This document shows positions 1 to 9,234 of a stretch of DNA of 44,617 nt, in pieces. Source of the stretch: an uncultured Pelagibacteraceae bacterium (GTDB lineage Bacteria; Pseudomonadota; Alphaproteobacteria; Pelagibacterales; Pelagibacteraceae); the NCBI GenBank assembly GCA_902574045.1, contig CACGMG010000005.1, positions 1 through 44,617 of the forward strand, written 5' to 3'. A program made the translations under genes and the position numbers. Under the pieces are notes generated by a model. It had not been told where the DNA came from, made no database searches, and was given only the letters and a program-made list of their open reading frames with translations. Position 1 is the first letter of the stretch; every line of letters begins with the position of its first letter.

Positions 1-1
1 G

Positions 2-853
2 AAACAACTTAAAATATTTATTGATTTAACCAGGCTGAATAAACCAATCGGCTTTATGCTTTTGTTTTGGCCATGTTCTTGGGGTTTAGCGTACGCATTT
101 AATTACAGTAAGGATATAAATATTTTTTTTTATTATTTAGTACTATTCTTTTTAGGATCAGTTTTGATGCGAAGTGCTGGTTGTATAGTTAATGATATTG
201 TAGATAGAAATTTTGATCGAAAAGTCAAAAGAACAAAGAATAGACCAATAGCTTCTAAAAAAATTTCTGTTGGTAGATCTTTGATGTATTCAATGGTTCT
301 ATGTATATTAGCATTTATTATCCTACTTCAATTTAATTTATTTACAATTATTTTGGGAATGAGTTCTATGGTTCTAGCTTTTTCTTATCCTTATATGAAG
401 AGAATTACATACTGGCCTCAATTTTTTTTAGGCTTAACATTTAATTGGGGAATTATAATGGCTTGGGTGGCAATAAATAATACTATTTCACTTGAGATTA
501 TACTACTTTATATATCAGCCATATTTTGGACATTGGGCTATGACAGTATTTATGGAGTACAAGATATGGCAGATGACGAGATAATAGGATTAAAATCAAC
601 TGCAATAAAATTTAAAAAAAAAATAAAATTATTTGTAAGTATGAATTATTTCTTAACATCTACAATTTTGTTTTATCTATTTAAAGATGAAATAAATCTA
701 AATCTTTTTTCAGTTATTTTTTGTATTTTTTGTCTAAGTTTAATTTATCAAATAAAAATATTTAATTCTCGTAAACCTGAGACTTGTCTAAAAGCTTTTA
801 AATTTAATAATTTATCTGGTTTCATCTTATTTCTAGGAATTTTATCTATCTAA
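2..853 (+). CDS. ubiA: 4-hydroxybenzoate polyprenyltransferase UbiA (5' end outside window)
   Basis: Inner-membrane prenyltransferase that attaches the polyprenyl tail to 4-hydroxybenzoate in ubiquinone synthesis. The frame is open to the left edge: 18 codons before the first ATG (56) read like the UbiA N-terminus (...LTRLNKPIGF), so the true start lies upstream. The first Asp-rich motif NDIVDRNFD is at residues 64-72 of the visible part, and a second, DSIYGVQDMADD, follows in the middle. Both bind the prenyl diphosphate through Mg2+. Several hydrophobic helices lie between and after them. 283 residues are visible, close to the usual length of about 290. The next gene begins 7 bp downstream on the same strand, so co-transcription is likely. 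The Asp motifs and the N-terminus distinguish it from other UbiA-superfamily enzymes only moderately well, but 4-hydroxybenzoate is the expected substrate. Confidence 0.9.
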   Translation, partial: KQLKIFIDLTRLNKPIGFMLLFWPCSWGLAYAFNYSKDINIFFYYLVLFFLGSVLMRSAGCIVNDIVDRNFDRKVKRTKNRPIASKKISVGRSLMYSMVLCILAFIILLQFNLFTIILGMSSMVLAFSYPYMKRITYWPQFFLGLTFNWGIIMAWVAINNTISLEIILLYISAIFWTLGYDSIYGVQDMADDEIIGLKSTAIKFKKKIKLFVSMNYFLTSTILFYLFKDEINLNLFSVIFCIFCLSLIYQIKIFNSRKPETCLKAFKFNNLSGFILFLGILSI

Positions 854-860
854 AATTGAA

Positions 861-2603
861 ATGGATTTTAAAGAACTTAAATCAATCTTAAAAAGACTTT
901 ATAAGGAATACATCAGAAGATACTTAAGATATATTTTTATTGCAGCAGGTCTATCTGTGTTAGTGGCAGCCAATTCATCAGCAATTGCTTGGCTATTAGA
1001 TCCCGCCGTAAAGAAAATATTTATTGAAAAAGATAGAACTCTAGCTTGGTTAATACCTCTAGCTATCATATTTACATTTACAACGAAAGGAGTGAGTCTT
1101 TATTTAGCTCGAATAAATATAATAAAAGTTTCGAATAAAATTTCAGGAGAAATTCAAAAACAAATTTCTGACAATATGCTTACAACTGATATTAAAACCA
1201 TAGATGCTAGACACTCTGGTCAGTATGTTTCAAATATTTTATTTGATGCTCAACAAATACAATCGCTGGTCGGCGTAGGTGTTCTAAACCTTATGAAAGA
1301 TACATTAACTGTATTAGGTTTAGTAGGACTTATGTTCTATCAAAATTGGAAATTAGCTATATTTGCAATATTTATGATCCCTCTGGCTGCTGGATTAGCA
1401 AAAAGTTTAGGTAGAAGAGTTGCAAAAATTGTTACTCAAGCGGGGGAAATTTCTGGTAATTTGGCTTCTTTCTTATCAGAAATAATAAAAGGTTCCAAAA
1501 TGATAAGAATTTATCAAAAGGAAAAAGAAGAAAGTAACAAAGCTAACAAAATTATAGATGATTTAGTAGATAAGAATATTAAACACAATATTGTAATAGT
1601 AAGAGCTACTCCAATCATGGAGACATTAACAGGCTTTATGATTGCAGGATTTATATTTTTCTCGGGTAAATTAATTTCTTCAGGAGAGCTTGAAGTAAAT
1701 CAATTTTTTTCCTTTCTTGCAGCTATGATGTTGGCCTACCAACCTATTAGGTCTTTAGCAACATTAAATATGATATTTTATCAAGGGGCTGCGGCATTCA
1801 AAAGAATATCAAAAGTTATAGATAAAAATATAGAAATAAAAAATAATAGTTCTTTGCCTGAATTAAAAATAGATAATTGTAATATTAAGTTTAACAACGT
1901 TAGCTTTAAATATGAAACAACAAATGATAGAGCAATAAAAAATCTTAATCTTGATATTAAAGGGAACGCATTATCTGCCTTAGTAGGTCCAAGTGGAGCC
2001 GGTAAAAGCACTATTATTAACCTAATACCTAGGTTTTACGATATTCAAGAGGGCAGTATAGAAATTGATGGACAAAAAATTAGTTCTATAACTTTAAACT
2101 CATTGAGAAAAAACATCTCATTAGTTAGCCAAGATGTCATACTTTTCGATGATACTATTAGAAACAATGTAGCTTATGCTAATTTAGACGCTAGTGAGGA
2201 AGAAATTAAAAATGCATGTATATCAGCAGCAGCTGAAGAGTTTATTAATAAAATGCCAAAAAAATACGATACAATTGTAGGAGAAAATGGCGTCAGACTT
2301 TCTGGAGGACAGAAACAAAGAATATCTATAGCTAGGGCAATTTTAAAAAAATCTCCAATTATTCTTTTAGACGAAGCAACATCATCTTTAGATACAGGTT
2401 CGGAAGAAATTGTGCAAAATGCAATAAAAAATTTAACTAAGAACAAAACAACTATTGTAATAGCACACAGACTATCGACAATACACAATGCAGATAAGAT
2501 TTTTGTTTTACAAAATGGGGTGCTCTTAGATGCTGGCAATCATGATCATCTTATAAATAATTGTCTTGAATACAAAACTCTTTATGAGAAACAATTAAAA
2601 TAA
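861..2603 (+). CDS. msbA: MsbA-like lipid A / lipid flippase, ABC half-transporter
   Basis: Fused membrane and ATPase half-transporter of 580 residues. The N-terminal ~320 residues carry about six hydrophobic helices (ABC exporter type I fold). The C-terminal nucleotide-binding domain has Walker A GPSGAGKST (376-384), signature LSGGQKQR (480-487), Walker B ending in D504-E505 and the H-loop His at 536. It should work as a homodimer that flips a lipid across the inner membrane. The MsbA assignment (core lipid A export) rests partly on context: it is followed at once by kdtA, lpxK and lpxL, all lipid A/Kdo genes. By sequence alone a more general multidrug or lipid exporter cannot be excluded. 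It lies 7 bp after ubiA and 5 bp before kdtA, so it is probably part of one long operon. Confidence 0.85.
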   Translation: MDFKELKSILKRLYKEYIRRYLRYIFIAAGLSVLVAANSSAIAWLLDPAVKKIFIEKDRTLAWLIPLAIIFTFTTKGVSLYLARINIIKVSNKISGEIQKQISDNMLTTDIKTIDARHSGQYVSNILFDAQQIQSLVGVGVLNLMKDTLTVLGLVGLMFYQNWKLAIFAIFMIPLAAGLAKSLGRRVAKIVTQAGEISGNLASFLSEIIKGSKMIRIYQKEKEESNKANKIIDDLVDKNIKHNIVIVRATPIMETLTGFMIAGFIFFSGKLISSGELEVNQFFSFLAAMMLAYQPIRSLATLNMIFYQGAAAFKRISKVIDKNIEIKNNSSLPELKIDNCNIKFNNVSFKYETTNDRAIKNLNLDIKGNALSALVGPSGAGKSTIINLIPRFYDIQEGSIEIDGQKISSITLNSLRKNISLVSQDVILFDDTIRNNVAYANLDASEEEIKNACISAAAEEFINKMPKKYDTIVGENGVRLSGGQKQRISIARAILKKSPIILLDEATSSLDTGSEEIVQNAIKNLTKNKTTIVIAHRLSTIHNADKIFVLQNGVLLDAGNHDHLINNCLEYKTLYEKQLK

Positions 2604-2608
2604 ACTCC

Positions 2609-3874
2609 ATGTTAGGAATTTATAGATCACTAACTCTTTTTTTTTATCCATTATTTGTTTTAATAATTTTAATTAGGAAAATTTTTAAAAAAGAAAATAG
2701 TGAAAGTCTAAAAGGAAAATTATTTCCTTCCAAATTTTTAGTTGATAGGAATCAAAGTAAGAAGCTAATTTGGTTTCATGCTGCTAGTATTGGCGAGGCT
2801 CAAAGTATAATTCCATTGATTAAAAAGATTTTAAACTCAACAGAAAACACTGAAATTCTCATGACAACTATAACTCAATCATCTGCTAGTTTAATGAGAG
2901 AAAATTTTAAAAATCATGAAAATGTTAAACATAGATTCTTACCTTTGGATATAAAATTTTTAATAGACAAATTCTTAGATAGCTGGAAACCGAATTTAGC
3001 TTTGTTTGTTGACTCTGAAATTTGGCCAAATTTTTTGACTGAAATTAAAGAAAGGAATATTCCTCTAATATTGTTAAACGGAAGAATTACTAAAAGATCT
3101 TTTTTAAGATGGTCAAAAATTTTAAAATTTGCTGAAAACATTTTTAATAAATTTGATTTATGTTTGGTTTCTAATTTTGAAACAAAAAAATATCTTGAAA
3201 CATTTAAAGTAAAAAATATTAAATTTTTAGGTAATTTAAAATTTTCAACAACTTATAAATCATATAAAAGACAAGATAATTTATATCAAAAAAGAAAAAT
3301 TTGGTGTGCAATGAGCACTCATGGTGGTGAAGATATTTTTATAATTGATACCCATTTAAACCTTAAAAGAAATAATAAGAATTTAACATCTTTAATAATT
3401 CCAAGGCATTTAAATAGAGTCAAAGAAATAGAATCTTTATGTAAAACAAAAAATTTATCTTTTCAGACTTTGTCAAGTAAAGATAAATTAAATTTTGAAA
3501 ATGAAATAATCATAATAAATTCATATGGGAAAGCGTCTGAGTATTTAAGTTTGTGCAAAAGTGTCTTTATCGGCAAATCATTATTGAAAAAACTTCAACA
3601 CGTTGGGGGACAAAACCCAATCGAAGCAGCGAAATTAGGATGTAAAATATACCATGGCCCCTTCGTTTATAACTTTCAGGAAATATATAATTTATTAAAC
3701 GGTTATAAAATATCTGAACAAATATCTAGTATTGATGAATTATCAAAAAAAATAAATTTTGATTTAAATAATCAAGATTTCTTAAAAAATGAAAATGCAT
3801 TAAAAGATATTAACGAACTCGGAGATAAAATTTTAACAACTACTTTTAATGAAGTAGTAAAACTTAGAAGTTAA
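2609..3874 (+). CDS. waaA (kdtA): 3-deoxy-D-manno-octulosonic acid (Kdo) transferase
   Basis: Transfers Kdo from CMP-Kdo to the lipid A precursor at the cytoplasmic face of the inner membrane. 421 residues, the usual length. A membrane anchor covers about residues 7-24. The N-terminal glycosyltransferase domain contains HAASIGEAQS (57-66), whose Glu63 sits where the family has its catalytic acid, and FVDSEIWPNFL. The C-terminal GT-B domain has the conserved HVGGQNPIEAAKLG stretch that binds CMP. The stop codon overlaps the lpxK start by one base. CMP-Kdo would come from the KdsB encoded at 27116-27883. Whether it adds one or two Kdo residues cannot be read from the sequence. Confidence 0.95.
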   Translation: MLGIYRSLTLFFYPLFVLIILIRKIFKKENSESLKGKLFPSKFLVDRNQSKKLIWFHAASIGEAQSIIPLIKKILNSTENTEILMTTITQSSASLMRENFKNHENVKHRFLPLDIKFLIDKFLDSWKPNLALFVDSEIWPNFLTEIKERNIPLILLNGRITKRSFLRWSKILKFAENIFNKFDLCLVSNFETKKYLETFKVKNIKFLGNLKFSTTYKSYKRQDNLYQKRKIWCAMSTHGGEDIFIIDTHLNLKRNNKNLTSLIIPRHLNRVKEIESLCKTKNLSFQTLSSKDKLNFENEIIIINSYGKASEYLSLCKSVFIGKSLLKKLQHVGGQNPIEAAKLGCKIYHGPFVYNFQEIYNLLNGYKISEQISSIDELSKKINFDLNNQDFLKNENALKDINELGDKILTTTFNEVVKLRS

Positions 3875-4803
3875 TGAAATTATTTAAACCAGAATTCTGG
3901 ACAAAAAAAATTAGTTTTTTTTCAATTTTATTTTTACCTTTTTCGTTAATTTATCAAATCGTTTTTTATATAAAGAATTTTGTAACTAAACAGAGAAATT
4001 TTAAAATCCCCATTATATGTGTTGGGAATATTTATTTGGGTGGTACCGGAAAAACTCCACTGTCTTTATTAATAATGAAAATACTTGAACAGCAGGGGAA
4101 AAAAGCTTCCATAATCAAAAAATATTATCCTGAACATTTTGATGAACATCATATGATTCAGAATTACACTGATAATTTGATTCTAAATAAGAATAGACTT
4201 TTAGCTTTAGAGGAAGCAGAAAAAAGTGGATATGATTTAGCTATTTTAGATGATGGGTTTCAAGACTCCTCAATAAAGAAAAATTTGAGCATACTTTGTT
4301 TTAATTCTAATCAATTAATAGGGAATGGTTTTACTTTCCCTTCAGGCCCTTTAAGAGAAAGAATGAGTTCAATAAAAAGGGCAGGAATAATAATGCTAAA
4401 CGGTAAAAAAAATAATTCTTTCGAAAAAAAAGTAAAAAATATTTCAAATAAAGTTGAAATATTTTATTCAAATTATAAACCAATTAATATTGAAGAGTTC
4501 AGGGATAAAAAAGTATTTGCATTTGCTGGAATAGGAAATCCAGAAAATTTTTTTAGTATGTTAATTGAGAATGACATCAATATACAAAAAAAGATAGCTT
4601 TTCCAGATCATTACGAATTTAGCAGAGATGAAATAAAAAAAATTATTAATGAAGCATTAGAAAAGAATTTTATCCTATTAACATCAGAAAAAGATTATTA
4701 CCGTATAAAAAAATACAATTTCAAAGATATAAGATATGTAAAAATGAAATTAAACATTATTAATGAACATAAATTTTTGAAAACAATTAACAATTTTATA
4801 TGA
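3874..4803 (+). CDS. lpxK: tetraacyldisaccharide 4'-kinase LpxK
   Basis: Phosphorylates the 4' position of the lipid A disaccharide to give lipid IVA, at the inner membrane. 309 residues, normal for the family. An N-terminal hydrophobic segment (about 14-34) is the membrane-binding helix. The P-loop region GNIYLGGTGKTPLS (51-64) and the downstream LDDGFQD motif are diagnostic of LpxK. The ATG overlaps the kdtA stop by one base, and the gene ends in an ATGA overlap with lpxL, so translational coupling through the block is likely. In the pathway LpxK acts before KdtA and LpxL. Confidence 0.96.
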   Translation: MKLFKPEFWTKKISFFSILFLPFSLIYQIVFYIKNFVTKQRNFKIPIICVGNIYLGGTGKTPLSLLIMKILEQQGKKASIIKKYYPEHFDEHHMIQNYTDNLILNKNRLLALEEAEKSGYDLAILDDGFQDSSIKKNLSILCFNSNQLIGNGFTFPSGPLRERMSSIKRAGIIMLNGKKNNSFEKKVKNISNKVEIFYSNYKPINIEEFRDKKVFAFAGIGNPENFFSMLIENDINIQKKIAFPDHYEFSRDEIKKIINEALEKNFILLTSEKDYYRIKKYNFKDIRYVKMKLNIINEHKFLKTINNFI

Positions 4804-5657
4804 TAAAAAAAATTAAGCATCTTATCGAAGCGATTTTTGTTTATATGTTTTTTGGTATAGCAAAATGTATCGGGTTGAAGTTAAGTCGTAAATTATTTTC
4901 ATTTATTTTTAAAGTAATTGGACCAGTTATAAGACCTAATCGTATGGCTTTTAAAAATATGGAGATATTTTCAAAAAATATTTCAATTTTCAAGAAGAAA
5001 GAAATTATAAATAATATGTGGAGTAATTATGGAATGACATTTGTTGAATATGTATTTTTGAAAAGATTTCGAAATAGAAATTCTCACATAGAAATTTTAG
5101 GAATAGACATATTAAAAGATATTAAAAAAGAAAATAAACCCGTAGTTTTTGTTTCAGGACATTTTGCTAATTTTGAATTGATGTCAATGGAATTAACAAA
5201 GAAAAATGTAAAACTTGCAACAATTTATAGACCATTAAATAATTCTTTTTTAAATCCATTTATGGAATATTTAAGAAAAAAATATATTTGTAAAAACCAA
5301 ATTAAAAAAGGAATTAATGGTGTAAAAAAAACGATTGAACATATTAAAAGTGGTCACAGTATAGCTCTCATGATTGACCAAAGAGTAAGTGAAGGAGAAA
5401 AAATAAAATTTTTTAACAGTCAAGCTCTTACAACAACTCTTCCTGCTCAATTGATATTAAAATACGATTTAAAGGTTGTTCCTATTTTCATACAGAGAAA
5501 TAAATCAAAAAAGTTTTTAATGGAAATTTTTAAACCAATAGATTTCTCAAAAAATAAAGACAAGTTCTTTATTACAAACGAGTTAAATAAAGTTTTAGAA
5601 AATATGATTATTAAAAATCCGAATCAGTGGATTTGGACACACAATAGGTGGAAGTAG
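4800..5657 (+). CDS. lpxL: lipid A late acyltransferase (LpxL/HtrB family)
   Basis: Adds a secondary acyl chain to Kdo-lipid IVA, making it hexa- or penta-acylated. 285 residues. It shows an N-terminal membrane helix (about 10-27) and the family catalytic motif HX4E in SGHFANFE (His121, Glu126). IDQR and the Trp-rich C-terminus (WIWTHNRWK) are also typical. Start ATG overlaps the lpxK stop as ATGA. The gene ends 2 bp before the stop codon of the opposite-strand DUF2093 gene, leaving no room for a private terminator. Only one late acyltransferase is visible here, and LpxL and LpxM cannot be separated by eye. Confidence 0.92.
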   Translation: MIKKIKHLIEAIFVYMFFGIAKCIGLKLSRKLFSFIFKVIGPVIRPNRMAFKNMEIFSKNISIFKKKEIINNMWSNYGMTFVEYVFLKRFRNRNSHIEILGIDILKDIKKENKPVVFVSGHFANFELMSMELTKKNVKLATIYRPLNNSFLNPFMEYLRKKYICKNQIKKGINGVKKTIEHIKSGHSIALMIDQRVSEGEKIKFFNSQALTTTLPAQLILKYDLKVVPIFIQRNKSKKFLMEIFKPIDFSKNKDKFFITNELNKVLENMIIKNPNQWIWTHNRWK

Positions 5658-5659
5658 AT

Positions 5660-5854
5660 TTATTTTTTTGATCTATTTAAACTTTTATTTACTTCTAAAG
5701 GCGAAAAGTAAGCTTCTTGTAAATCAACATTCCAATAACTTAAATTTTCTAAAAGAATTTGTTTTCCAGAAATCGCACAAACTACAAAATCTCCTTCTTC
5801 AATAATATCATAAGAGTTATTCTTATATTTAAGTTTGGCTTTTTTTTTATTCAT
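5660..5854 (-). CDS. DUF2093 family small protein
   Basis: A 64-residue protein with the pattern of the DUF2093 family, found widely in Alphaproteobacteria: ...YDIIEEGDFVVCAISGKQI...LSYWNVDLQEAYFSP. The VCA.SG and YW.V..QE.Y segments are what I recognise. The function is unknown; the single CAISGK cysteine gives no clear metal site. It is divergent from purD with only 32 bp between the two start codons. In that gap a TATAAT hexamer lies at 5869-5874, 12 bases before the purD ATG, so purD mRNA may have a very short leader. Confidence 0.8.
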   Translation of the reverse strand: MNKKKAKLKYKNNSYDIIEEGDFVVCAISGKQILLENLSYWNVDLQEAYFSPLEVNKSLNRSKK

Positions 5855-5886
5855 CTATAAAGTAAACATATAATATATCTTTTCTT

Positions 5887-7155
5887 ATGAATATTGCATT
5901 ATTAGGTAGTGGTGGAAGAGAACATTCTTTATGTCAAAAAATCTATGATTCTAAGTTATCTAAGAATATAATATGTATTCCAGGTAATGCTGGTACCTCA
6001 AAAATAGCAAAGAATATAGATATCGACTTTCTTAACTTTAATAAACTTTTAAAAGTCATCAAGTTCCACAAAATAAATCTAGTTATAGTAGGCCCAGAGG
6101 AGCCACTAGTAAAAGGAGTGGTAGATTTTCTTATTAAAAATAAAATTAAAGTTTTTGGGCCAAATAAATATGCAGCTAAACTTGAGGGTTCTAAAGCTTT
6201 TATGAAATCATTATGTAAAAAAAATAAGATTCCTACAGCTGAATTTAAGATATGTAGAAACAAAAAAGATGTAAATAATTTTCTAAGAAAAAATATTTTT
6301 CCACTAGTAGTCAAAGCAGATGGTCTTGCCGCTGGTAAAGGGGTTACGATCTGTAAAAATAAAAAACAAGTATTAAAAGTGTCAAATGAAATTTTCAAAG
6401 GGAAATTTAAGTCTTCAAAAAAACTTGTGTTAGAGGAATTTCTTGATGGTGAGGAAGCAAGTTATTTCTTGCTAGTAGATAAAAATAATTTTAAATTTTT
6501 TGGGTCAGCCCAAGATCATAAAAAGGTTGGAGAGAAAGATACCGGGCCTAACACTGGTGGAATGGGAGCATATTCACCAGCAAAAATAATTACTAAGGAT
6601 ATGGAAAAAAAAATTATTAAGAAAATAGTTTATCCGACTTTAAGAGTTTTAAAACAAAAGAAAAAAAATTATACTGGCTTTTTATACGTAGGGTTAATGA
6701 TCAAAGATAGTGAACCCTATTTAATTGAATACAATGTAAGAATGGGAGATCCAGAATGCCAGGTTATTCTACCCCGACTTAACACAGATTTGCTTAGAAT
6801 AATTTCATTTGCAGTAAAAAATAAATTAAACAGTGTAAATATAAAATGGAAAAAAGATAAATGTATGACAATAGTTTTATGTTCAAAGGGCTACCCAGGC
6901 AAATATAAAAAAAATGTTAAAATAAAGAATTTAGCAAGGATTAAACTAAAAAATAGTTCTTTCATTTTTCATGCTGGTACTAAATATACTGATGAAGATA
7001 TTCTTTCGAATGGAGGTAGAGTATTAAATATTACTTCAGTTGGAAAAACCTTTGAGAAAATTAGAATAAATATTATCAAAATAATTAAAAAACTTAATTG
7101 GAAAGATGGTTTTTTTAGGAGAGATATAGGATGGAGAGTAATTCAAAATAAATGA
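5887..7155 (+). CDS. purD: phosphoribosylamine-glycine ligase PurD
   Basis: ATP-dependent GAR synthetase of purine synthesis: phosphoribosylamine + glycine + ATP gives GAR. 422 residues, as expected. It has the N-terminal LGSGGREHSL motif (residues 5-14), the ATP-grasp domain with VVKADGLAAGKGV, DTGPNTGGMGAYSPA in the middle, and EYNVRMGDPECQ near the Mg2+/ATP site. It uses glycine, the metabolite sensed by the riboswitch at 21190-21336; this is a pathway link only. The stop overlaps the rsmD start (ATGA at 7152-7155). Confidence 0.97.
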   Translation: MNIALLGSGGREHSLCQKIYDSKLSKNIICIPGNAGTSKIAKNIDIDFLNFNKLLKVIKFHKINLVIVGPEEPLVKGVVDFLIKNKIKVFGPNKYAAKLEGSKAFMKSLCKKNKIPTAEFKICRNKKDVNNFLRKNIFPLVVKADGLAAGKGVTICKNKKQVLKVSNEIFKGKFKSSKKLVLEEFLDGEEASYFLLVDKNNFKFFGSAQDHKKVGEKDTGPNTGGMGAYSPAKIITKDMEKKIIKKIVYPTLRVLKQKKKNYTGFLYVGLMIKDSEPYLIEYNVRMGDPECQVILPRLNTDLLRIISFAVKNKLNSVNIKWKKDKCMTIVLCSKGYPGKYKKNVKIKNLARIKLKNSSFIFHAGTKYTDEDILSNGGRVLNITSVGKTFEKIRINIIKIIKKLNWKDGFFRRDIGWRVIQNK

Positions 7156-7709
7156 GAGTAATAAGTGGTATTTTCAAAGGAAAGTCTATTACTTTTTTGA
7201 AGTCAAAAATTACTAGACCTTTAAAAGACTCTGTAAAAGAAAATATTTTTAATATTATAAATCACTCAAATCTTTTAAAAATTGAAATAGAAGAAGCAAA
7301 TATTTTAGATCTTTACTCTGGCACTGGTTCTTTTGGAATTGAATGTATTTCTAGAGGTGCAAAAAGAGTTACTTTTGTTGAAAAGGATGATTATGCTATT
7401 GAAATTTTGAATAAAAATTTGATTACACTTTCAATTAAAGAAAAGGCTTTAGTGGTAAAAGATAAAATTGAAAAATACTTAAACGAAAACAAATTGGAAA
7501 AATTTGATATAATATTTTTAGATCCCCCTTTTGCAGAAAACAAATTTATAGAAGAACTTAAACTAATAAAAAAAAACAAAATTTATCAAAAAAATCATGT
7601 AATTATTATTCATAGGGAAAGTAAAACTATTGATAATTTAGATGGTATTTTCAAACCTCTAATTACTAAACAATATAGTCGATCTAAAATAATCTTTGGA
7701 AAATATTAA
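7152..7709 (+). CDS. rsmD: 16S rRNA (guanine-966 N2)-methyltransferase RsmD
   Basis: SAM-dependent methyltransferase that modifies m2G966 of 16S rRNA in the 30S subunit. 185 residues, standard length. N-terminal RVISGIFKGK and TRPLKDSVKENIFNI are characteristic. The SAM site is LDLYSGTGSFGIE (52-64) and the catalytic motif DPPF is at 124-127. Its start overlaps purD. Its TAA stop shares the tetranucleotide TTAA (7706-7709) with the pgi stop on the other strand, so the two transcripts must overlap. Confidence 0.95.
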   Translation: MRVISGIFKGKSITFLKSKITRPLKDSVKENIFNIINHSNLLKIEIEEANILDLYSGTGSFGIECISRGAKRVTFVEKDDYAIEILNKNLITLSIKEKALVVKDKIEKYLNENKLEKFDIIFLDPPFAENKFIEELKLIKKNKIYQKNHVIIIHRESKTIDNLDGIFKPLITKQYSRSKIIFGKY

Positions 7710-8926
7710 AATAGTTCTTTTTTTGTAGCTTTTTTTAAATTTTCTACTGCTGGTTGGTCAAAAGGATTTATATTAATGAGTTTGCCTACTATAGCTGTCT
7801 CAATAATAAAATAAGAAAATAATTCTCCGAGTGTTTGTTCATCATTACTTCTTATTTTAAACTCCCTAAAAGGTATTTGTTTTTTTTTTAAATTTTGTAG
7901 AAAAGAATTTTTTTGAGCATTCTTAATCTGATTTAAACTCTTATTGTTTAAATATTTAAATTCTTTATCTAGTTTATTTGAGTTTATTTTTTTGTCTGAA
8001 GTTAAATCACTACTTAATACATAAAATAATTTATCTCTTGGACCATCTAAATACAGTTGAAGCAGGCTATGATGGTCTTTTGGAGCCTGAGAGATCGTTG
8101 GCAAAAAGCCTTTTCCCTTTTTACCTAAACTCTCGGCAATAATTTGTTGATACCAAGAAAGAAATTTATCTAGTTTAGGAACATAATTAAATAATATTAA
8201 ATTTTTTATTTTTCCTCTTAAAAGTATATTGGCTAATTTTACAGCACTATCTTTTAAAAATATTTTATTTTTATTTTTTTTTAGATGCACTAGAATATTT
8301 TTTCTCAAATTATTAATTGGCAACCCCATTAAATACGCTGGTAGCATTCCAACTTCTGATAATACTGAATACCTGCCTCCAATATATTTTTTATGCTCTA
8401 CAAAATGAAATTTCATCTTTCTTGATAATAAGTGTAAAGATTTATCATTTTTTTCTGTGATTATGATCAAGTTTTTTGAATTTTTTTTCACAATCTTAAA
8501 AGCTAAAAGATTGGATAGCGTCTCTAAAGTTTCACCTGACTTAGAAATTATCAAGAATAAAGTTTGATTAATATTATAATCTTTTTTAAAACTACTTAAC
8601 TTATCTTCATCTAAATTATCAAAAAAATGAAAATCTTTTTTTATTTTTTTTTTAAGAAATGCATATATCGCCTCTGACCCAAGAATAGATCCACCCATTC
8701 CTATTAAAACTATCCTGTTGTATTTCTTAAACTTTTTGAGATCTTTGGCTTTAAAATTAAACTTAAATTTTTTACTTAAAGAGTGAAAAACATCTTTCTC
8801 CATATCAAGATTTTTATGAATATTTGATAAATTCTTTAAATATTTAGTTTTCAAATTTTTGTATAAATTTGAATTAAGATGTTTCTTTTGTATAAAATTT
8901 TTATAAATTATCTTTTTATTTTTCAC
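7706..8926 (-). CDS. pgi: glucose-6-phosphate isomerase (short form)
   Basis: Interconverts glucose-6-phosphate and fructose-6-phosphate. At 406 residues it is much shorter than the ~550-residue E. coli type. The diagnostic pieces are present: GMGGSILGSEA (SIS fold), SKSGETLETL (sugar-phosphate loop), IGGRYSVLSEVG, and QAPKDHHSLLQLYLDGP towards the C-terminus. The start is GTG (8924-8926), overlapping the TGA stop of the upstream lipoprotein gene as GTGA, which points to translational coupling and supports this start. It ends within 4 bp of rsmD (shared TTAA). A dual-specificity phosphoglucose/phosphomannose isomerase is an alternative I cannot exclude. Confidence 0.9.
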   Translation of the reverse strand: MKNKKIIYKNFIQKKHLNSNLYKNLKTKYLKNLSNIHKNLDMEKDVFHSLSKKFKFNFKAKDLKKFKKYNRIVLIGMGGSILGSEAIYAFLKKKIKKDFHFFDNLDEDKLSSFKKDYNINQTLFLIISKSGETLETLSNLLAFKIVKKNSKNLIIITEKNDKSLHLLSRKMKFHFVEHKKYIGGRYSVLSEVGMLPAYLMGLPINNLRKNILVHLKKNKNKIFLKDSAVKLANILLRGKIKNLILFNYVPKLDKFLSWYQQIIAESLGKKGKGFLPTISQAPKDHHSLLQLYLDGPRDKLFYVLSSDLTSDKKINSNKLDKEFKYLNNKSLNQIKNAQKNSFLQNLKKKQIPFREFKIRSNDEQTLGELFSYFIIETAIVGKLININPFDQPAVENLKKATKKELF

Positions 8927-9234
8927 TTACCAATTTTATTTATTATCGATTGTTCTATAGATGTACTGCTTGATTTAGATGTATCTGGTTGATCAGGAAT
9001 TTTCAAAATTTTATTTATGTTGTTATTATCTGTTTTTCCTTTCAATGTTCCTGGAGTTGGCAAAGTATCGTAATCTGGAGGAAGTACTAAAGGCTGTCTT
9101 TTTTTTACAAGAAATTCATCAGTAGTTTTTATTTTTTCATTTCTTAAAACTTTTCCCGCATCTGACATTGCGCCGCACGAATATAAAAAAAATAAACAAA
9201 AGATATAAAATAATGATTTATTAATTTTTTTCAT
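8923..9234 (-). CDS. small lipoprotein, DUF3035-like (possible BamF-type)
   Basis: A 103-residue predicted outer-membrane lipoprotein. Signal peptide of about 19 residues ends in a lipobox LYSC with the modified Cys at 20. The mature part has KVLRNEK..DEFLV..R.PLVLPPDY.TLP.P, the pattern of the alphaproteobacterial DUF3035 family, some members of which are annotated as BamF of the beta-barrel assembly complex. I assign the family from memory of this pattern only. It overlaps lspA by 14 bp, and LspA would process this very lipoprotein. The TGA stop overlaps the pgi GTG start. Confidence 0.75.
   Translation of the reverse strand: MKKINKSLFYIFCLFFLYSCGAMSDAGKVLRNEKIKTTDEFLVKKRQPLVLPPDYDTLPTPGTLKGKTDNNNINKILKIPDQPDTSKSSSTSIEQSIINKIGK

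Noticed and set aside
2174-2539. A 121-codon open frame antisense to the msbA ATPase domain
   Set aside because: It mirrors the conserved Walker/signature region of the sense gene and has no independent support.
5943-6398. A 151-codon open frame antisense to purD
   Set aside because: It is a shadow of the conserved purD frame, without ribosome site or family similarity.
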